A stretch of DNA of 64,000 nt, from assembly GCA_046346665.1 (NCBI GenBank), contig JAXMHQ010000004.1, forward strand, positions 1 to 64,000. The letters are read 5' to 3'. Made by a program: the position numbers and the translations under genes. Numbering within the stretch: position 1 is the first letter of the stretch; every line of letters starts with the position of its first letter. This stretch comes from JAXMHQ01 sp046346665. GTDB taxonomy: Bacteria > Verrucomicrobiota > Verrucomicrobiia > Limisphaerales > JAXMHQ01. This document shows, piece by piece, positions 33,535 through 41,997 of this stretch. The notes below the pieces were generated by a model. The model saw nothing but the letters and a program-made list of their open reading frames with translations. It ran no database searches and was not told where the DNA came from.

Positions 33535-34935
33535 ATGAGCGCTGTATTCAACGTCATCTACCTGGTTGCGGCCGTCCTGCTGTTGTTCGGCGCGGCGGTG
33601 TTTGTGCATGAACTGGGTCATTACCTGGTGGCGCGGTTGTGCGGCATGAAGGTGCTGGAATTCGCCATCGGATTCGGCCCGCGCGTCTGGAGCCGGACGG
33701 TGAACGGCATCGAATATTCCTGGCGCTGGATCCCGGCCGGCGGATTCGTGAAGCTGCCGCAAATGGTCACTTCCGACGCCCTGGAAGGCAAGTCGGACGA
33801 ACCCGTGCCGCCCGCGTCGCCCCTGGCCAAGATCCTGGTGGCCGTCGCCGGCCCGTTCATGAACATCGTTTTCGCCTTCGTCCTGGCGATCGTGATTTAT
33901 TACGTCGGCCTGCCCGTCGCGGTGAATCCGCCGATCGTCGGCCATGTGAGTGAGAAATCGGCCGAATACGAGCGCGGCCTGCGTGAGGGCGACGTGGTGG
34001 TGATGGTCGACGGAAAAATGGTGAAGTCGTGGCAGGACGTGCAGTTGTATGCGGCGCTGGCGCTGACGAACCAGGTGCAGGTTGTGACTGAGCGAAGCCA
34101 GGAACGGTTCACCAACACCCTTGCCGCCGCGTTGAACGACGCCGTCGGACTCAAGATGCTCAATCTGGATCCGCGCGATCACCCGATCGTGGCGCAGGTG
34201 CAGAAGGACATGCCGGCGGAAAAGGCGGGGTTGAAGGAGAACGACCGGTTCATTTCCTTCGCCGGCGTTCCGATCGTGGGCCAGCAGCAGTTGGTCGACC
34301 TGATCCGCCAGCGCGGCGGCGAGCCGACGCCGATTGTGATTCAGCGGGGCCATGACACTTTGGAATTAACCGTCACGCCGGTGATCACGGGAACGGCGAA
34401 AAGCTCGGGCAGGATCGGGGTGATGCTGACTTCGGACACCAAGGTGATTTATCGACTGATGAAACCCGGTCCGAAGCCGCTGGACCTGATCGGCGACGTC
34501 GTTGAAAAAACATTTCAGACCTTCAGCGCGTTGTGGCATCACAAGCAGACGGGCGTGGGGGCCAAGGACCTGGTGGGCCCGGTGGGCATTCTCACCATGC
34601 TGGCGGGCTGGGTGAACACCGATTACCGGCTCGCGCTCAGCTTTCTCGTCCTGCTCAACGTCAATCTCGCCGTGCTCAACCTGCTGCCGGTCCCTGTCCT
34701 CGACGGCGGCCATATCCTGCTGGCGTGCATCGAAAAAATCCGGCGCCGTCCGCTCAACCCGAAATTGATCGAATACGCCACCACCGTGTTCGCGCTGCTG
34801 CTGATTTCCTTCATGCTCTATGTGACCTTCTTTGACGTCCGCCGTCTGCCGCTGCTGAAATCGATGTTTGGCAAGGACGTGCAGATCGAGCAGGCGGACG
34901 AGCCCGCGCCCGTGCCGGGCGGGCCTGCGAAATGA
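33535..34935 (+). CDS. rseP: RIP metalloprotease RseP (site-2 protease family)
   Basis: 466 aa from ATG 33535 (MSAVFNVIYLVAAVLLLF); earlier in-frame codons extend through the hairpin repeat and the yggS region. The zinc site is in VHELGHYLVARL (HExxH) in TM1, the third ligand region in NLLPVPVLDGGHILL (LDG), with two PDZ domains between (VGHVSEKSAEYERGLREGDV; VQKDMPAEKAGLKENDRF). It cuts transmembrane substrates, usually anti-sigma factors, after a DegS/HtrA-type first cut. A partner could be the HtrA protein at 2.5 kb. The stop overlaps ispG by 4 bases. Confidence 0.95.
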   Translation: MSAVFNVIYLVAAVLLLFGAAVFVHELGHYLVARLCGMKVLEFAIGFGPRVWSRTVNGIEYSWRWIPAGGFVKLPQMVTSDALEGKSDEPVPPASPLAKILVAVAGPFMNIVFAFVLAIVIYYVGLPVAVNPPIVGHVSEKSAEYERGLREGDVVVMVDGKMVKSWQDVQLYAALALTNQVQVVTERSQERFTNTLAAALNDAVGLKMLNLDPRDHPIVAQVQKDMPAEKAGLKENDRFISFAGVPIVGQQQLVDLIRQRGGEPTPIVIQRGHDTLELTVTPVITGTAKSSGRIGVMLTSDTKVIYRLMKPGPKPLDLIGDVVEKTFQTFSALWHHKQTGVGAKDLVGPVGILTMLAGWVNTDYRLALSFLVLLNVNLAVLNLLPVPVLDGGHILLACIEKIRRRPLNPKLIEYATTVFALLLISFMLYVTFFDVRRLPLLKSMFGKDVQIEQADEPAPVPGGPAK

Positions 34936-36719
34936 CCATGCAATACTGCGATTCCCCCTATCTTTACCGCCGCCGCCAGGCCCGCGAAATCACCATCGGC
35001 GATCCCGCCGCCGGCGGCGTCGTCATGGGCGGCAGCCACCCGGTCGTCATGCAGTCGATGCTGACGTGCGACACGATGGACACGGCGGAATGCGTCAAGC
35101 AAACGCTCGACCTCGTGGCCGTCGGCTGCCAGATCGTGCGCATCACCGCGCCGACGGTGAAGGACGCGGCGAACCTGAAGGAGATTGTTGCCGAACTGCG
35201 CAAGCGCGGCTGCCTGGTGCCGATCGTGGCCGATATCCATTTCAAACCCGAAGCCGCCCTCGAAGCCGTCAAATGGGTCGAGGTCATCCGGGTGAATCCG
35301 GGCAATTACGCCGACTCAAAGAAATTCGCGACGAAGGAATACACCGACGAGCAATACCAGGCCGAGCTGCGGCGCATCGAGGAAAAGTTCGCGCCGCTGG
35401 TGATCGAGTGCAAACGGCTGGGCCGGGCGATGCGCATCGGCACCAACCACGGCTCGCTCAGCGACCGGATCATGAATCGTTACGGCGATTCGCCGGTGGG
35501 CATGGTCGAAAGCGCACTGGAGTTCGCGCGCATCTGCCGCAAGCACGAGTTCCACAATTTCAAATTCTCGATGAAGTCGTCCAACCCCAAGGTGATGATC
35601 GAATGCTACCGGCTGCTGGCGGCGCGATTGAACCAGGAGGGGCCCGACTGGAATTACCCGATACACCTCGGTGTTACCGAGGCGGGCGAGGGCGAGGACG
35701 GCCGGATCAAGAGCGCGATCGGCATCGGCTCGCTGCTGTGCGACGGACTGGGCGACACGATCCGAGTCTCGCTGACGGAGGATTCGCCCCGCGAGATCGA
35801 GGTGTGCCGCGACTTGCTGGCGCAGATTCCCGCGCTGACGAATCGGGGTGCGGTGCCGGGGGGAGCGCCGGCCGGGTTCCCGTTCGACCCGTTCACCTTC
35901 ACGCGCCGCGCGACGCCGCAAATCGAACTCGCGCCGGGCGTCGCCTGCGGCCACGAGCAGACCGTCCGCGTCGTCGTCACGCGCGCCACGTGGGACAAGG
36001 TCGCCCCGAAAATCACACCGAAAGCCGACGTCCGGCCTGAGGCGGTTTACGAGGACCTGAACGTCGCGGAGCTCGATCCCGCCACGGACTTTGAAATCAA
36101 CTGCGACACGCAACTGGTGACGGTGAAGGATGGCGTCGCGCTGCCGCCCGTGACGGCGTTCCGCCTGCTGGCCGCACGGCTGAAACGGCTGGGCCGGAAC
36201 AATCCCATTTTGCTCAAGGATTGCCTCTCGTTCGGGCCGCAGCCGCTCGAGCCGAAGATCGCCCTGTTGCGCGCCTCCGTGGTGATCGGTTCGCTGCTGG
36301 CGGATGGAATCGGCGACGCGATCCTGGTGCGGGGCGAATCCGGCGCCGGCCAGAGTTTGCTGCTTGCGTTTAACATTCTCCAGGCCGCGGGCTGCCGGTC
36401 ATTCAAGACCGATTACGTCGCCTGCCCGTCGTGCGGCCGCACGCTGTTCAATCTGCAGACCGTCACCGCCCGCATCAAGGCCCGGACGGAACATCTCAAG
36501 GGTGTGAAGATCGCCATCATGGGCTGCATCGTGAACGGACCCGGGGAAATGGCGGATGCCGATTTCGGCTACGTCGGGGGCGCGCCGGGCAAGATCAATC
36601 TTTACGTCGGCAAAACCCCGATCAAATTCAACATCCCGGAAGCCGAAGCCGTCGACCGCCTCGTGGACCTGATCAAGGAACACGGGAAATGGGTGGACGC
36701 CGTCCCTCCCGGGGGTTGA
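34932..36719 (+). CDS. ispG: 4-hydroxy-3-methylbut-2-en-1-yl diphosphate synthase IspG, long form
   Basis: 595 aa. The TIM-barrel part has VVMGGSHPVVMQSMLTCDTM, VRITAPTVKDAANLK, LVPIVADIHFKP and MRIGTNHGSLSDRI. The C-terminal [4Fe-4S] domain has the three Cys ligands in VACPSCGRTL and MGCIVNGPGEMADADFGYVG. An insertion of about 200 residues between them makes this the long (three-domain) form found in Chlamydiae, Bacteroidota and plants. It catalyses the penultimate MEP-pathway step to HMBPP. Translationally coupled to rseP (ATGA). The last codons (DAVPPGG and stop) coincide with the GACGCCGTCCCTCCCG repeat block. Confidence 0.96.
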   Translation: MTMQYCDSPYLYRRRQAREITIGDPAAGGVVMGGSHPVVMQSMLTCDTMDTAECVKQTLDLVAVGCQIVRITAPTVKDAANLKEIVAELRKRGCLVPIVADIHFKPEAALEAVKWVEVIRVNPGNYADSKKFATKEYTDEQYQAELRRIEEKFAPLVIECKRLGRAMRIGTNHGSLSDRIMNRYGDSPVGMVESALEFARICRKHEFHNFKFSMKSSNPKVMIECYRLLAARLNQEGPDWNYPIHLGVTEAGEGEDGRIKSAIGIGSLLCDGLGDTIRVSLTEDSPREIEVCRDLLAQIPALTNRGAVPGGAPAGFPFDPFTFTRRATPQIELAPGVACGHEQTVRVVVTRATWDKVAPKITPKADVRPEAVYEDLNVAELDPATDFEINCDTQLVTVKDGVALPPVTAFRLLAARLKRLGRNNPILLKDCLSFGPQPLEPKIALLRASVVIGSLLADGIGDAILVRGESGAGQSLLLAFNILQAAGCRSFKTDYVACPSCGRTLFNLQTVTARIKARTEHLKGVKIAIMGCIVNGPGEMADADFGYVGGAPGKINLYVGKTPIKFNIPEAEAVDRLVDLIKEHGKWVDAVPPGG

Positions 36720-36723
36720 CGAT

Positions 36724-36750
36724 GCTAAATTTAGCGCCCCGGAGGGGCGC
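36724..36750. other. Tandem perfect palindromes after ispG
   Basis: GCTAAATTTAGC overlaps GCGCCCC-GGA-GGGGCGC, just after the ispG stop codon. No T-run follows, so I do not call it an intrinsic terminator. It sits between convergent genes. Confidence 0.4.
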
Positions 36751-36822
36751 GGGTGCCCGGCCGCCGGGGGAGGGTTACACACGGATTCTTCCCTTCCCGC
36801 CGACGGCTGCGAGACCTGAAAT

Positions 36823-37896
36823 CTAAAGGGGCTCGCCCGGCTCGCCCGGGAGCGTTGCCGGATCCACCGGCATCAGCGCGTGCGGTTTGGACGGCGCGAT
36901 GCCTTTCAAAATCTTGAAGGCCGCCTTCGGATCCGTGTCCCACAAGTTCAGCGCCTGGAACTCTTCCTTGCCGGCGCTCAGCGTAATCACGCAAGTCTTC
37001 GAACCGGCGACGGTCCCGGGCCGGCCTTCGAGCCAGCCGTTGAATATCACCGTGTCCACCGCGCCCGCCGCATCGGCATCGAACAGCTCGTGCACGGTGC
37101 GCAGGCAGACCTGGTAAACCAAGTCGGCGTGCAGCCGGTGCAGGGCGGTTTCCGAAAGTGCGACTTCGGCGTATTCGGATCGGGATTTCACGACTTTGAC
37201 TCCATTGACCCGCGGCAGGTCGGAGGGCTGGGGCAGCACGTGATCGACCAGCACGGAGCGCGACGCGGCGTGGTAGCGGAGTTCGAAGACGCGCGGCAGG
37301 TCGGCCGGGAATGTTGCGGCGTGCAGCACGGCGCGGCAATAGTCGGCGACGGCGGCGGGAATTCTGGCGAGGTAATCCTGTTGTTGCTGTTCGACGGCGG
37401 CGTTGGCTGTTTCCTCCTCCTGGTGATGCTGGCGGCACGCGGAGTGCCACTGGCGCACGGCGGCGACGCTGGCTTCGTAACGGCGCTCGTTTTCGGATTC
37501 AATTTTGCGCACGCCCTCCGCCCACGCGGTGTATTCGCGCACGAATTGTTCGTAGGCGCCGCGCTTCTGCTGTTCGGAGAAGGCGGGCGCCGACGGAGCG
37601 GGCCGGTAGCGCGGGTCGTTTTCGTGCGGTTCGGGCGGGTATTCGAGGTAGCGCGGCAGATCCGGCTCGGGCACCAGGAATGGGGCGGATCGTTTCAGCG
37701 CATCGAAATCGATCGCGTGCCGTGCTTCGAGCGCGGCGCGAAGGATGCCTTGCACCTGTTCGATCCGGGCTTCCAGGAGCCGGTTGCGTTCCGCGACCTG
37801 CGCGGCGCTGTCGGGTGAATGGGTTGCCGGCCGCGGATTGGCGATGTTTGAATCCAATCCCGGCTGTTGACTCACGGTTATGTTCTCGGGCGCCAT
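36823..37896 (-). CDS. Protein resembling the N-terminal module of Mrr-type restriction-system proteins
   Basis: 357 aa, soluble. The N-terminal half is coiled-coil and charged (AERNRLLEARIEQVQGILRA; EGVRKIESENERRYEASVAA). The C-terminal half has an alpha/beta pattern that I recall from large proteins annotated as Mrr-like restriction systems: FELRYHAASRSVLVDHVLPQ, VKVVKSRSEYAEVALSETAL, VYQVCLRTVHELFDADAAG, VDTVIFNGWLEG. The Mrr nuclease core is absent (no D-x-QAK or similar), and the protein ends after this module. Stand-alone function is unknown. The gene is flanked by convergent ispG and a word repeat, with no methylase or nuclease nearby. Confidence 0.75.
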   Translation of the reverse strand: MAPENITVSQQPGLDSNIANPRPATHSPDSAAQVAERNRLLEARIEQVQGILRAALEARHAIDFDALKRSAPFLVPEPDLPRYLEYPPEPHENDPRYRPAPSAPAFSEQQKRGAYEQFVREYTAWAEGVRKIESENERRYEASVAAVRQWHSACRQHHQEEETANAAVEQQQQDYLARIPAAVADYCRAVLHAATFPADLPRVFELRYHAASRSVLVDHVLPQPSDLPRVNGVKVVKSRSEYAEVALSETALHRLHADLVYQVCLRTVHELFDADAAGAVDTVIFNGWLEGRPGTVAGSKTCVITLSAGKEEFQALNLWDTDPKAAFKILKGIAPSKPHALMPVDPATLPGEPGEPL

Positions 37897-37969
37897 AGTG
37901 CCTTTCTCATAGCGCCTCCTGTTCAGTTTCTCGCGGGTGAATCAGCATGTGGAATGCCGCGTCGGGGAA

Positions 37970-37998
37970 AGGCAGAAGTCAGAATGCAGAATGCAGAA
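37970..37998. repeat. Single arm of the GCAGAA-word repeat
   Basis: GAAAGGCAGAAGTCAGAATG then CAGAATGCAG, the same word family as the outer block of the 601-862 element. No mirrored arm is present. It lies in the 152-bp gap between the 36823 gene start and the recO stop, which holds no gene. Confidence 0.55.
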
Positions 37999-38048
37999 GT
38001 GCTTCTCGACCCTGCAAGTCCAGGATTGAGAACGCGCGGCGGCTTTTC

Positions 38049-38690
38049 TTAATCGCCTATCGCGGCGGCGCGGCCGGCGGGGATTTTGCCGAGGTGAAAA
38101 ACGATAAAGCCGTGCAGGAAACTTTGGATCTCGCGCACCTGGGGGCCGGTGAGGCGGATGGATTTCAAAGCATCCCAGGTGGCGGACGCGAGCAATGACC
38201 CGAGCTTCTGCGATCCCGGGGTCAACGGTCGTTCGGTCAAATCGGGTTCCAATCCAAGTTCGCCCAGCAGGCGGAGCTCGAAAGCGAATACGGAATGCGG
38301 CAGCGCAGGACCGCCGGCGATGGCGGCGAGGAACTCGCGGACAAGCGCGTAGATCTCCGGCAGGGGTGTTTCCTTTTCGGTCGACTGGCTGACGAGGGCG
38401 GAGGCGTAGGCCGCCTGGCGGAGCAGGGCGAGGTCCTGGCGCAGGAACGCGTTGGTGTCCTGAAGGCGTATTTCGCGCAAGGCGTGAAGATCCGATTTGC
38501 GCGACCGCTGGAAACTGAAATCGGCAAGGTAAAACAGGTCGATCTTGCCGCGGAACGACGACTTGGGCCGGCGCGCGCCCTTGGCGACGGTGCTGATCCG
38601 GCCGAGGCTCGGCGTGAGCCAGTGGACGATGAGGCTGGTTTCGGTCAGCGGAAACGTGCGCATGACCAGGCCGGTCGCGGTCTCGATCAT
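38049..38690 (-). CDS. recO: DNA repair protein RecO
   Basis: 213 aa from ATG 38690 (MIETATGLVMRTFPLTETSL), overlapping the ybeY stop as ATGA. Long upstream reading is inside ybeY and not coding. The OB-fold N-terminus (LIVHWLTPSLGRISTVAKGA; KSSFRGKIDLFYLADFSFQR) and the helical C-terminal region (RLLGELGLEPDLTERPL) match RecO. The usual zinc Cys motif is not visible, as in some RecO lineages. RecO loads RecA on SSB-coated gaps with RecR. It is the last gene of the HIT-phoH-ybeY-recO series. Confidence 0.9.
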   Translation of the reverse strand: MIETATGLVMRTFPLTETSLIVHWLTPSLGRISTVAKGARRPKSSFRGKIDLFYLADFSFQRSRKSDLHALREIRLQDTNAFLRQDLALLRQAAYASALVSQSTEKETPLPEIYALVREFLAAIAGGPALPHSVFAFELRLLGELGLEPDLTERPLTPGSQKLGSLLASATWDALKSIRLTGPQVREIQSFLHGFIVFHLGKIPAGRAAAIGD

Positions 38691-39211
38691 CGGGCCGTTC
38701 CTCGAACGCGGCCCGCGATGCTTCCGATGGGGCAGCGCCGCGCCAGTTCGCGGACCAGGCGGTTTTCCTCGCGCTTCATCCGCCGCCGGGCGGCGGGTTC
38801 GCAATCGTCGAAATCCAGCAAGTGCAACAGCCCGTGTGCGAGGTAGCGGACCAGTTCGAGCGGCCAGGAGACGCGGAACTGCCGGGCCTGTTCGACGGCG
38901 ACGCGGGGACAGATGAGCAGTTCGCCGTGGAGCACGCGCGGGGAATTCAACAGGGACTGGCGGGAACTCGTCCCTCCCGGGTGTGGTGCGGGCGGTCTGT
39001 AGCTGAGGGAGATGACATCGGTCGGACCTTCGTGGGCGAGGAGCCGGTGGTTCCAGCGGGCCATGGACTGGCTGCCGACCAGGCGGACATTGACCTCGTA
39101 AGCACGGAGCGGGAGAAGGTCGTCGAGGAGCACGAGGGCGGCCCGGCGCAGGGCGCGTGTCTGGACCAGGACTTCGCGCTGGCGGTTTTGGATATTGAGG
39201 ACGCGGTTCAA
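38687..39211 (-). CDS. ybeY: Endoribonuclease YbeY
   Basis: 174 aa. Core motifs are MARWNHRLLAHEGPTDVISL and the metal site HGLLHLLDFDDCEPAARRRM. The usual H-G-x2-H-L-x-G-Y-D-H is altered: the third His position is Asp here, and GY is DF. An extra segment (HPGGTSSRQSLLNSPRV) between the DVISL strand and LHGELLI is encoded by a variant of the dispersed GGGAGGGACG block at 38962-38981. YbeY matures 16S rRNA and takes part in ribosome quality control. It is coupled by ATGA overlaps to phoH upstream and recO downstream. Confidence 0.9.
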   Translation of the reverse strand: MNRVLNIQNRQREVLVQTRALRRAALVLLDDLLPLRAYEVNVRLVGSQSMARWNHRLLAHEGPTDVISLSYRPPAPHPGGTSSRQSLLNSPRVLHGELLICPRVAVEQARQFRVSWPLELVRYLAHGLLHLLDFDDCEPAARRRMKREENRLVRELARRCPIGSIAGRVRGTAR

Positions 39212-40191
39212 GTCGACTCCCCGACTTCGCTGGTGGCCGATTTTCCGCGGAGTTCCTCGTAGGCGGCGATGATGCGCTGGACGAGCGGGTGTCGGACGAT
39301 GTCGCGCTTGGTGAATTCGACGATGGCGATGCCTTCGACATGGCGGAGGGCGCGGTGGGCTTCCAGGAGGCCGGAACGGCGGTGCTGCGGCAGGTCGATC
39401 TGGGTTTCGTCGCCGGTGATGACCGCTTTTGAATTCATTCCCAGCCGGGTCAGGAACATGAACATCTGTTCCATCGTCGCGTTCTGTGCTTCATCGAGAA
39501 TGATGAACGCGCTGTTCAGCGTGCGCCCGCGCATGTAGGCGAGCGGGGCGATCTCGATGACGCCGCGCTCGGTGCTTTTCTGGAGATCCTCGGCGGGCAT
39601 CATGTCGTGCAGCGCGTCGTGGAGCGGGCGCAGGTAGGGCATGATTTTTTCGTAAAGATCGCCGGGAAGAAATCCGAGCGCCTCGCCCGCCTCGACGGCG
39701 GGCCGGGTGAGAATGATCCGGGACACCTTGCCTTCGCGCAGCGCGGCGAGGGCCATGGCGACGGCCAGGTAGGTCTTGCCCGTGCCGGCGGGGCCGATCC
39801 CGAAGGTCACGTCGTGATTGCGGATGGCGTCGACGTATTTTTTCTGGCCGACGGTTTTGGCGGTGACGCCGGATTTGCGGTCGGAGGTGGTGATGCGGTC
39901 GCCGAGGATGTTGCGGAGGGCGCCGACGCCTTCGTTGCGGACGATGCCGAGGGCGTGGGTGAATTCGCGGCTGCGGACCGGGGTGCCGGCCTTGATGGAA
40001 TCCTCGAGCACGAGGAACAGGTGTTTGGCGCGGTCCAGCGCCTCGGCGCTGCCTTCCAGCTTGATCCAGCCTTCGCGCGAGGTGGCTTTGACGCCGAGCT
40101 GATCCTCGATGGACTGCAGGTTTTTCGGATCGTTGTTGTAGAGCTGCTGGGCGAGGCGGGCGCTTTCGAAATGGAGAGTTTCAGTGGCCAT
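39208..40191 (-). CDS. phoH: PhoH-family ATPase (YbeZ-like)
   Basis: 327 aa. N-terminal KH-like region (ESARLAQQLYNNDPKNLQSI; KLEGSAEALDRAKHLF). ATPase core: Walker A GIGPAGTGKTYLAVAMAL, RIILTRPAVEAGEALGFLPG, Walker B NSAFIILDEAQNATMEQM, and the GDETQIDLP sensor. PhoH/YbeZ proteins act with YbeY in RNA metabolism, and the two genes overlap by 4 bases here, the usual arrangement. The stop gives the C-terminus SATSEVGEST. Confidence 0.94.
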   Translation of the reverse strand: MATETLHFESARLAQQLYNNDPKNLQSIEDQLGVKATSREGWIKLEGSAEALDRAKHLFLVLEDSIKAGTPVRSREFTHALGIVRNEGVGALRNILGDRITTSDRKSGVTAKTVGQKKYVDAIRNHDVTFGIGPAGTGKTYLAVAMALAALREGKVSRIILTRPAVEAGEALGFLPGDLYEKIMPYLRPLHDALHDMMPAEDLQKSTERGVIEIAPLAYMRGRTLNSAFIILDEAQNATMEQMFMFLTRLGMNSKAVITGDETQIDLPQHRRSGLLEAHRALRHVEGIAIVEFTKRDIVRHPLVQRIIAAYEELRGKSATSEVGEST

Positions 40192-40204
40192 GGCGGGGTA
40201 GGGT

Positions 40205-40693
40205 TCAGGCGGCGGCGAGCGCCTCGCGCAGGCGCGCGGCGACTTCGGCGAGCGCCTGGGGCACGACGCTGGCGTTGGCGAGGACGGGCATGAAATTCGT
40301 GTCGCCGTTCCAGCGCGGCACGACGTGCACGTGGAGATGCTCGTGGATGCCGGCCCCGGCGCACTTGCCGAGGTTGAGCCCGATGTTGAATCCGTCCGGC
40401 TTCATCACGCGGGTGAGGGCGTTCTGGCAGCGGCGCGTCAGCTTCATGAGGTCGCCCAGTTCGTCGCCGGTCAGGTCGTTCAGGTCGGAGGTCTGTTTGT
40501 AGGGAACGATCATGAGGTGGCCGCCGGTGTAGGGATAGCGGTTGAGCAGCGCGAAGCAGGTGCGGTCCCGGGCGATCACGAGGTTGGCTTCGTCGTCGCT
40601 GGACTGGGCGATCCGGGTGAACAGGCTTTCATCCATCGCGGGTTTGGGCGCAAGGATGTATTCGATTCGCCACGGTGCATGAAGCGGTTCCAT
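40205..40693 (-). CDS. HIT-family nucleotide hydrolase
   Basis: 162 aa. The His triad is HEHLHVHVVPRW, and the fold strands ANLVIARDRTCFALLNRYPY and TGGHLMIVPYKQ fit the HIT superfamily. The N-terminus MEPLHAPWRIEYI is the typical start of the bacterial AP4A-phosphorylase-like/HIT branch. It may hydrolyse dinucleoside polyphosphates or adenosine-5'-phosphosulfate-type substrates in the cytoplasm. First gene of the phoH-ybeY-recO series, 13 bases upstream of phoH. Confidence 0.92.
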   Translation of the reverse strand: MEPLHAPWRIEYILAPKPAMDESLFTRIAQSSDDEANLVIARDRTCFALLNRYPYTGGHLMIVPYKQTSDLNDLTGDELGDLMKLTRRCQNALTRVMKPDGFNIGLNLGKCAGAGIHEHLHVHVVPRWNGDTNFMPVLANASVVPQALAEVAARLREALAAA

Positions 40694-40744
40694 GCGACCA
40701 CGGTAATGAGCGGGAGCGGCAAAGTCAAAACTGCGGATGAATCA

Positions 40745-40819
40745 GCCACAGAGGCACAGAGCTCCCAGAGAAGTGGAAGACACTGGTATCAGCCTCTGCG
40801 ATCTCTGTGCCTCTGTGGC
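40745..40819. repeat. Perfect 17-bp inverted repeat (CACAGAG words)
   Basis: GCCACAGAGGCACAGAG at 40745-40761 and CTCTGTGCCTCTGTGGC at 40803-40819, with 41 bases between. It fills the gap upstream of the HIT gene and downstream of the receiver protein gene. Confidence 0.8.
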
Positions 40820-40822
40820 AAA

Positions 40823-41995
40823 TCAGCCCCGCGGGTTTTCGAGGCGGGTGCGCAGGATGAAGACGAGGGCTTTGACGGCGAGTTCCATGAAAAGAAACGG
40901 CTTGGCGATCAGGTCGTTTCCTCCGCTGACGGCGGAATTGGTCCGGCTCTCGAAATCGTTCAACCCGGTGACGAACACGACCGGGGTCCTCCTGTAGGCC
41001 GGCAGTTCGCGGAGCTTGGTGCACAATTCGAACCCGTTCATGCCGGGCATGTCGACGTCGAGGAACACGAGGTCGAAGCGGCGTTCCTCCACGAGGCGGA
41101 GGGTGAGCACGGGATTTTCGACCGTCATGGATTTGAGCCGCACTTTTTCGAGTGCGTAGCCGATGGCGCGGCGGGAGATGGCGTCGTCGTCGACGACCAG
41201 GACATGGCCTTCGAAGGCCTTGGTTTCGTTTGTGGCGTCTTTGAGGGTGAACAGGAAGCCGAGGAAATCGACGGCGGCCGCGATGGTGCGGAGGGTGGAG
41301 ACGTTGATGGACTTGGGTTTTTCCTGGAGTTCCTTCAGGAGCGCCTCGAGGGCTTCGGCCATCTGGGAGATGTGGAACATGCCGACGACGGAGGCGCTGC
41401 TGTTGAGGGTGCGGACGCGGCGGTAGAGTTGTTCGACGTTCTGGACGCGCAGCGTTTCGTTGTCGGACTTGACGAGCAACTGGAGCTGGGAGCGGAGGGC
41501 GACGAGGGTTTCGGGCAATTCCTCGAGGAACAACTGGCGGAGGTCCTGCGCGAACTCGGCTTCGTTGTACTGGGCGGCGGCGGGCGCGGGCCGGGCGGCG
41601 GCGGGGGCGCCGCCGTCTTTCGAGCCGTCTTCGAGCGCCTGCCGGATGGTCTTGATCACCTGGCTGGGGGAGCAACTGGCCTTGGCCAGGCACTTCGTCG
41701 CGCCCGCTTTCCAGGCCTCCTGCACCACGCCGGTCAGGTAGGTGTTGGAAAAGACAATGATGGGAAGTCCCGGGTGCGCCGTGTCGAGCCGGAGCTGTTT
41801 GATCACATCCACGCCGCTCATGCGCGGCAGGATCAAATCGAGCAGCACGGCGTCGGGACGGAAACTCCGGACACGTTCGAGGCCGGCTTCGCCGTCGTGG
41901 GCGACGTCGACGTCGAATCCGTCGAGCAGCAGCTTGTTTCGATAGACGTTGGCGAAAAACTCGTCGTCTTCGATGAGCAGGACTTTGTTATTCAT
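40823..41995 (-). CDS. Double-receiver response regulator with degenerate HPt-like middle
   Basis: 390 aa from ATG 41995 (MNNKVLLIEDDEFFANVYRN). Receiver 1 (about 1-120) has LLIEDD, VLLDLILPRMSG and KCLAKAS. The middle (about 145-250) is helical and HPt-like, but the phospho-His position is Arg (YRRVRTLNSSASVVGM). Receiver 2 (about 265-385) has VLVVDDDAISR, LVFLDVDMPGMNG, VFVTGLND and DLIAKPF. There is no DNA-binding domain. It follows the hybrid kinase by 2 bases, so the pair forms one phosphorelay. A word palindrome lies directly after its stop. Confidence 0.92.
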   Translation of the reverse strand: MNNKVLLIEDDEFFANVYRNKLLLDGFDVDVAHDGEAGLERVRSFRPDAVLLDLILPRMSGVDVIKQLRLDTAHPGLPIIVFSNTYLTGVVQEAWKAGATKCLAKASCSPSQVIKTIRQALEDGSKDGGAPAAARPAPAAAQYNEAEFAQDLRQLFLEELPETLVALRSQLQLLVKSDNETLRVQNVEQLYRRVRTLNSSASVVGMFHISQMAEALEALLKELQEKPKSINVSTLRTIAAAVDFLGFLFTLKDATNETKAFEGHVLVVDDDAISRRAIGYALEKVRLKSMTVENPVLTLRLVEERRFDLVFLDVDMPGMNGFELCTKLRELPAYRRTPVVFVTGLNDFESRTNSAVSGGNDLIAKPFLFMELAVKALVFILRTRLENPRG

Positions 41996-41997
41996 GT

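Noticed and set aside
36823..37896. Active Mrr restriction endonuclease
   Set aside because: Only the N-terminal type module is present. No nuclease motif or partner methylase is seen.
38691..39341. Longer RecO start within ybeY
   Set aside because: The extra 217 residues are out-of-phase ybeY sequence. RecO homology begins at MIETATGL.
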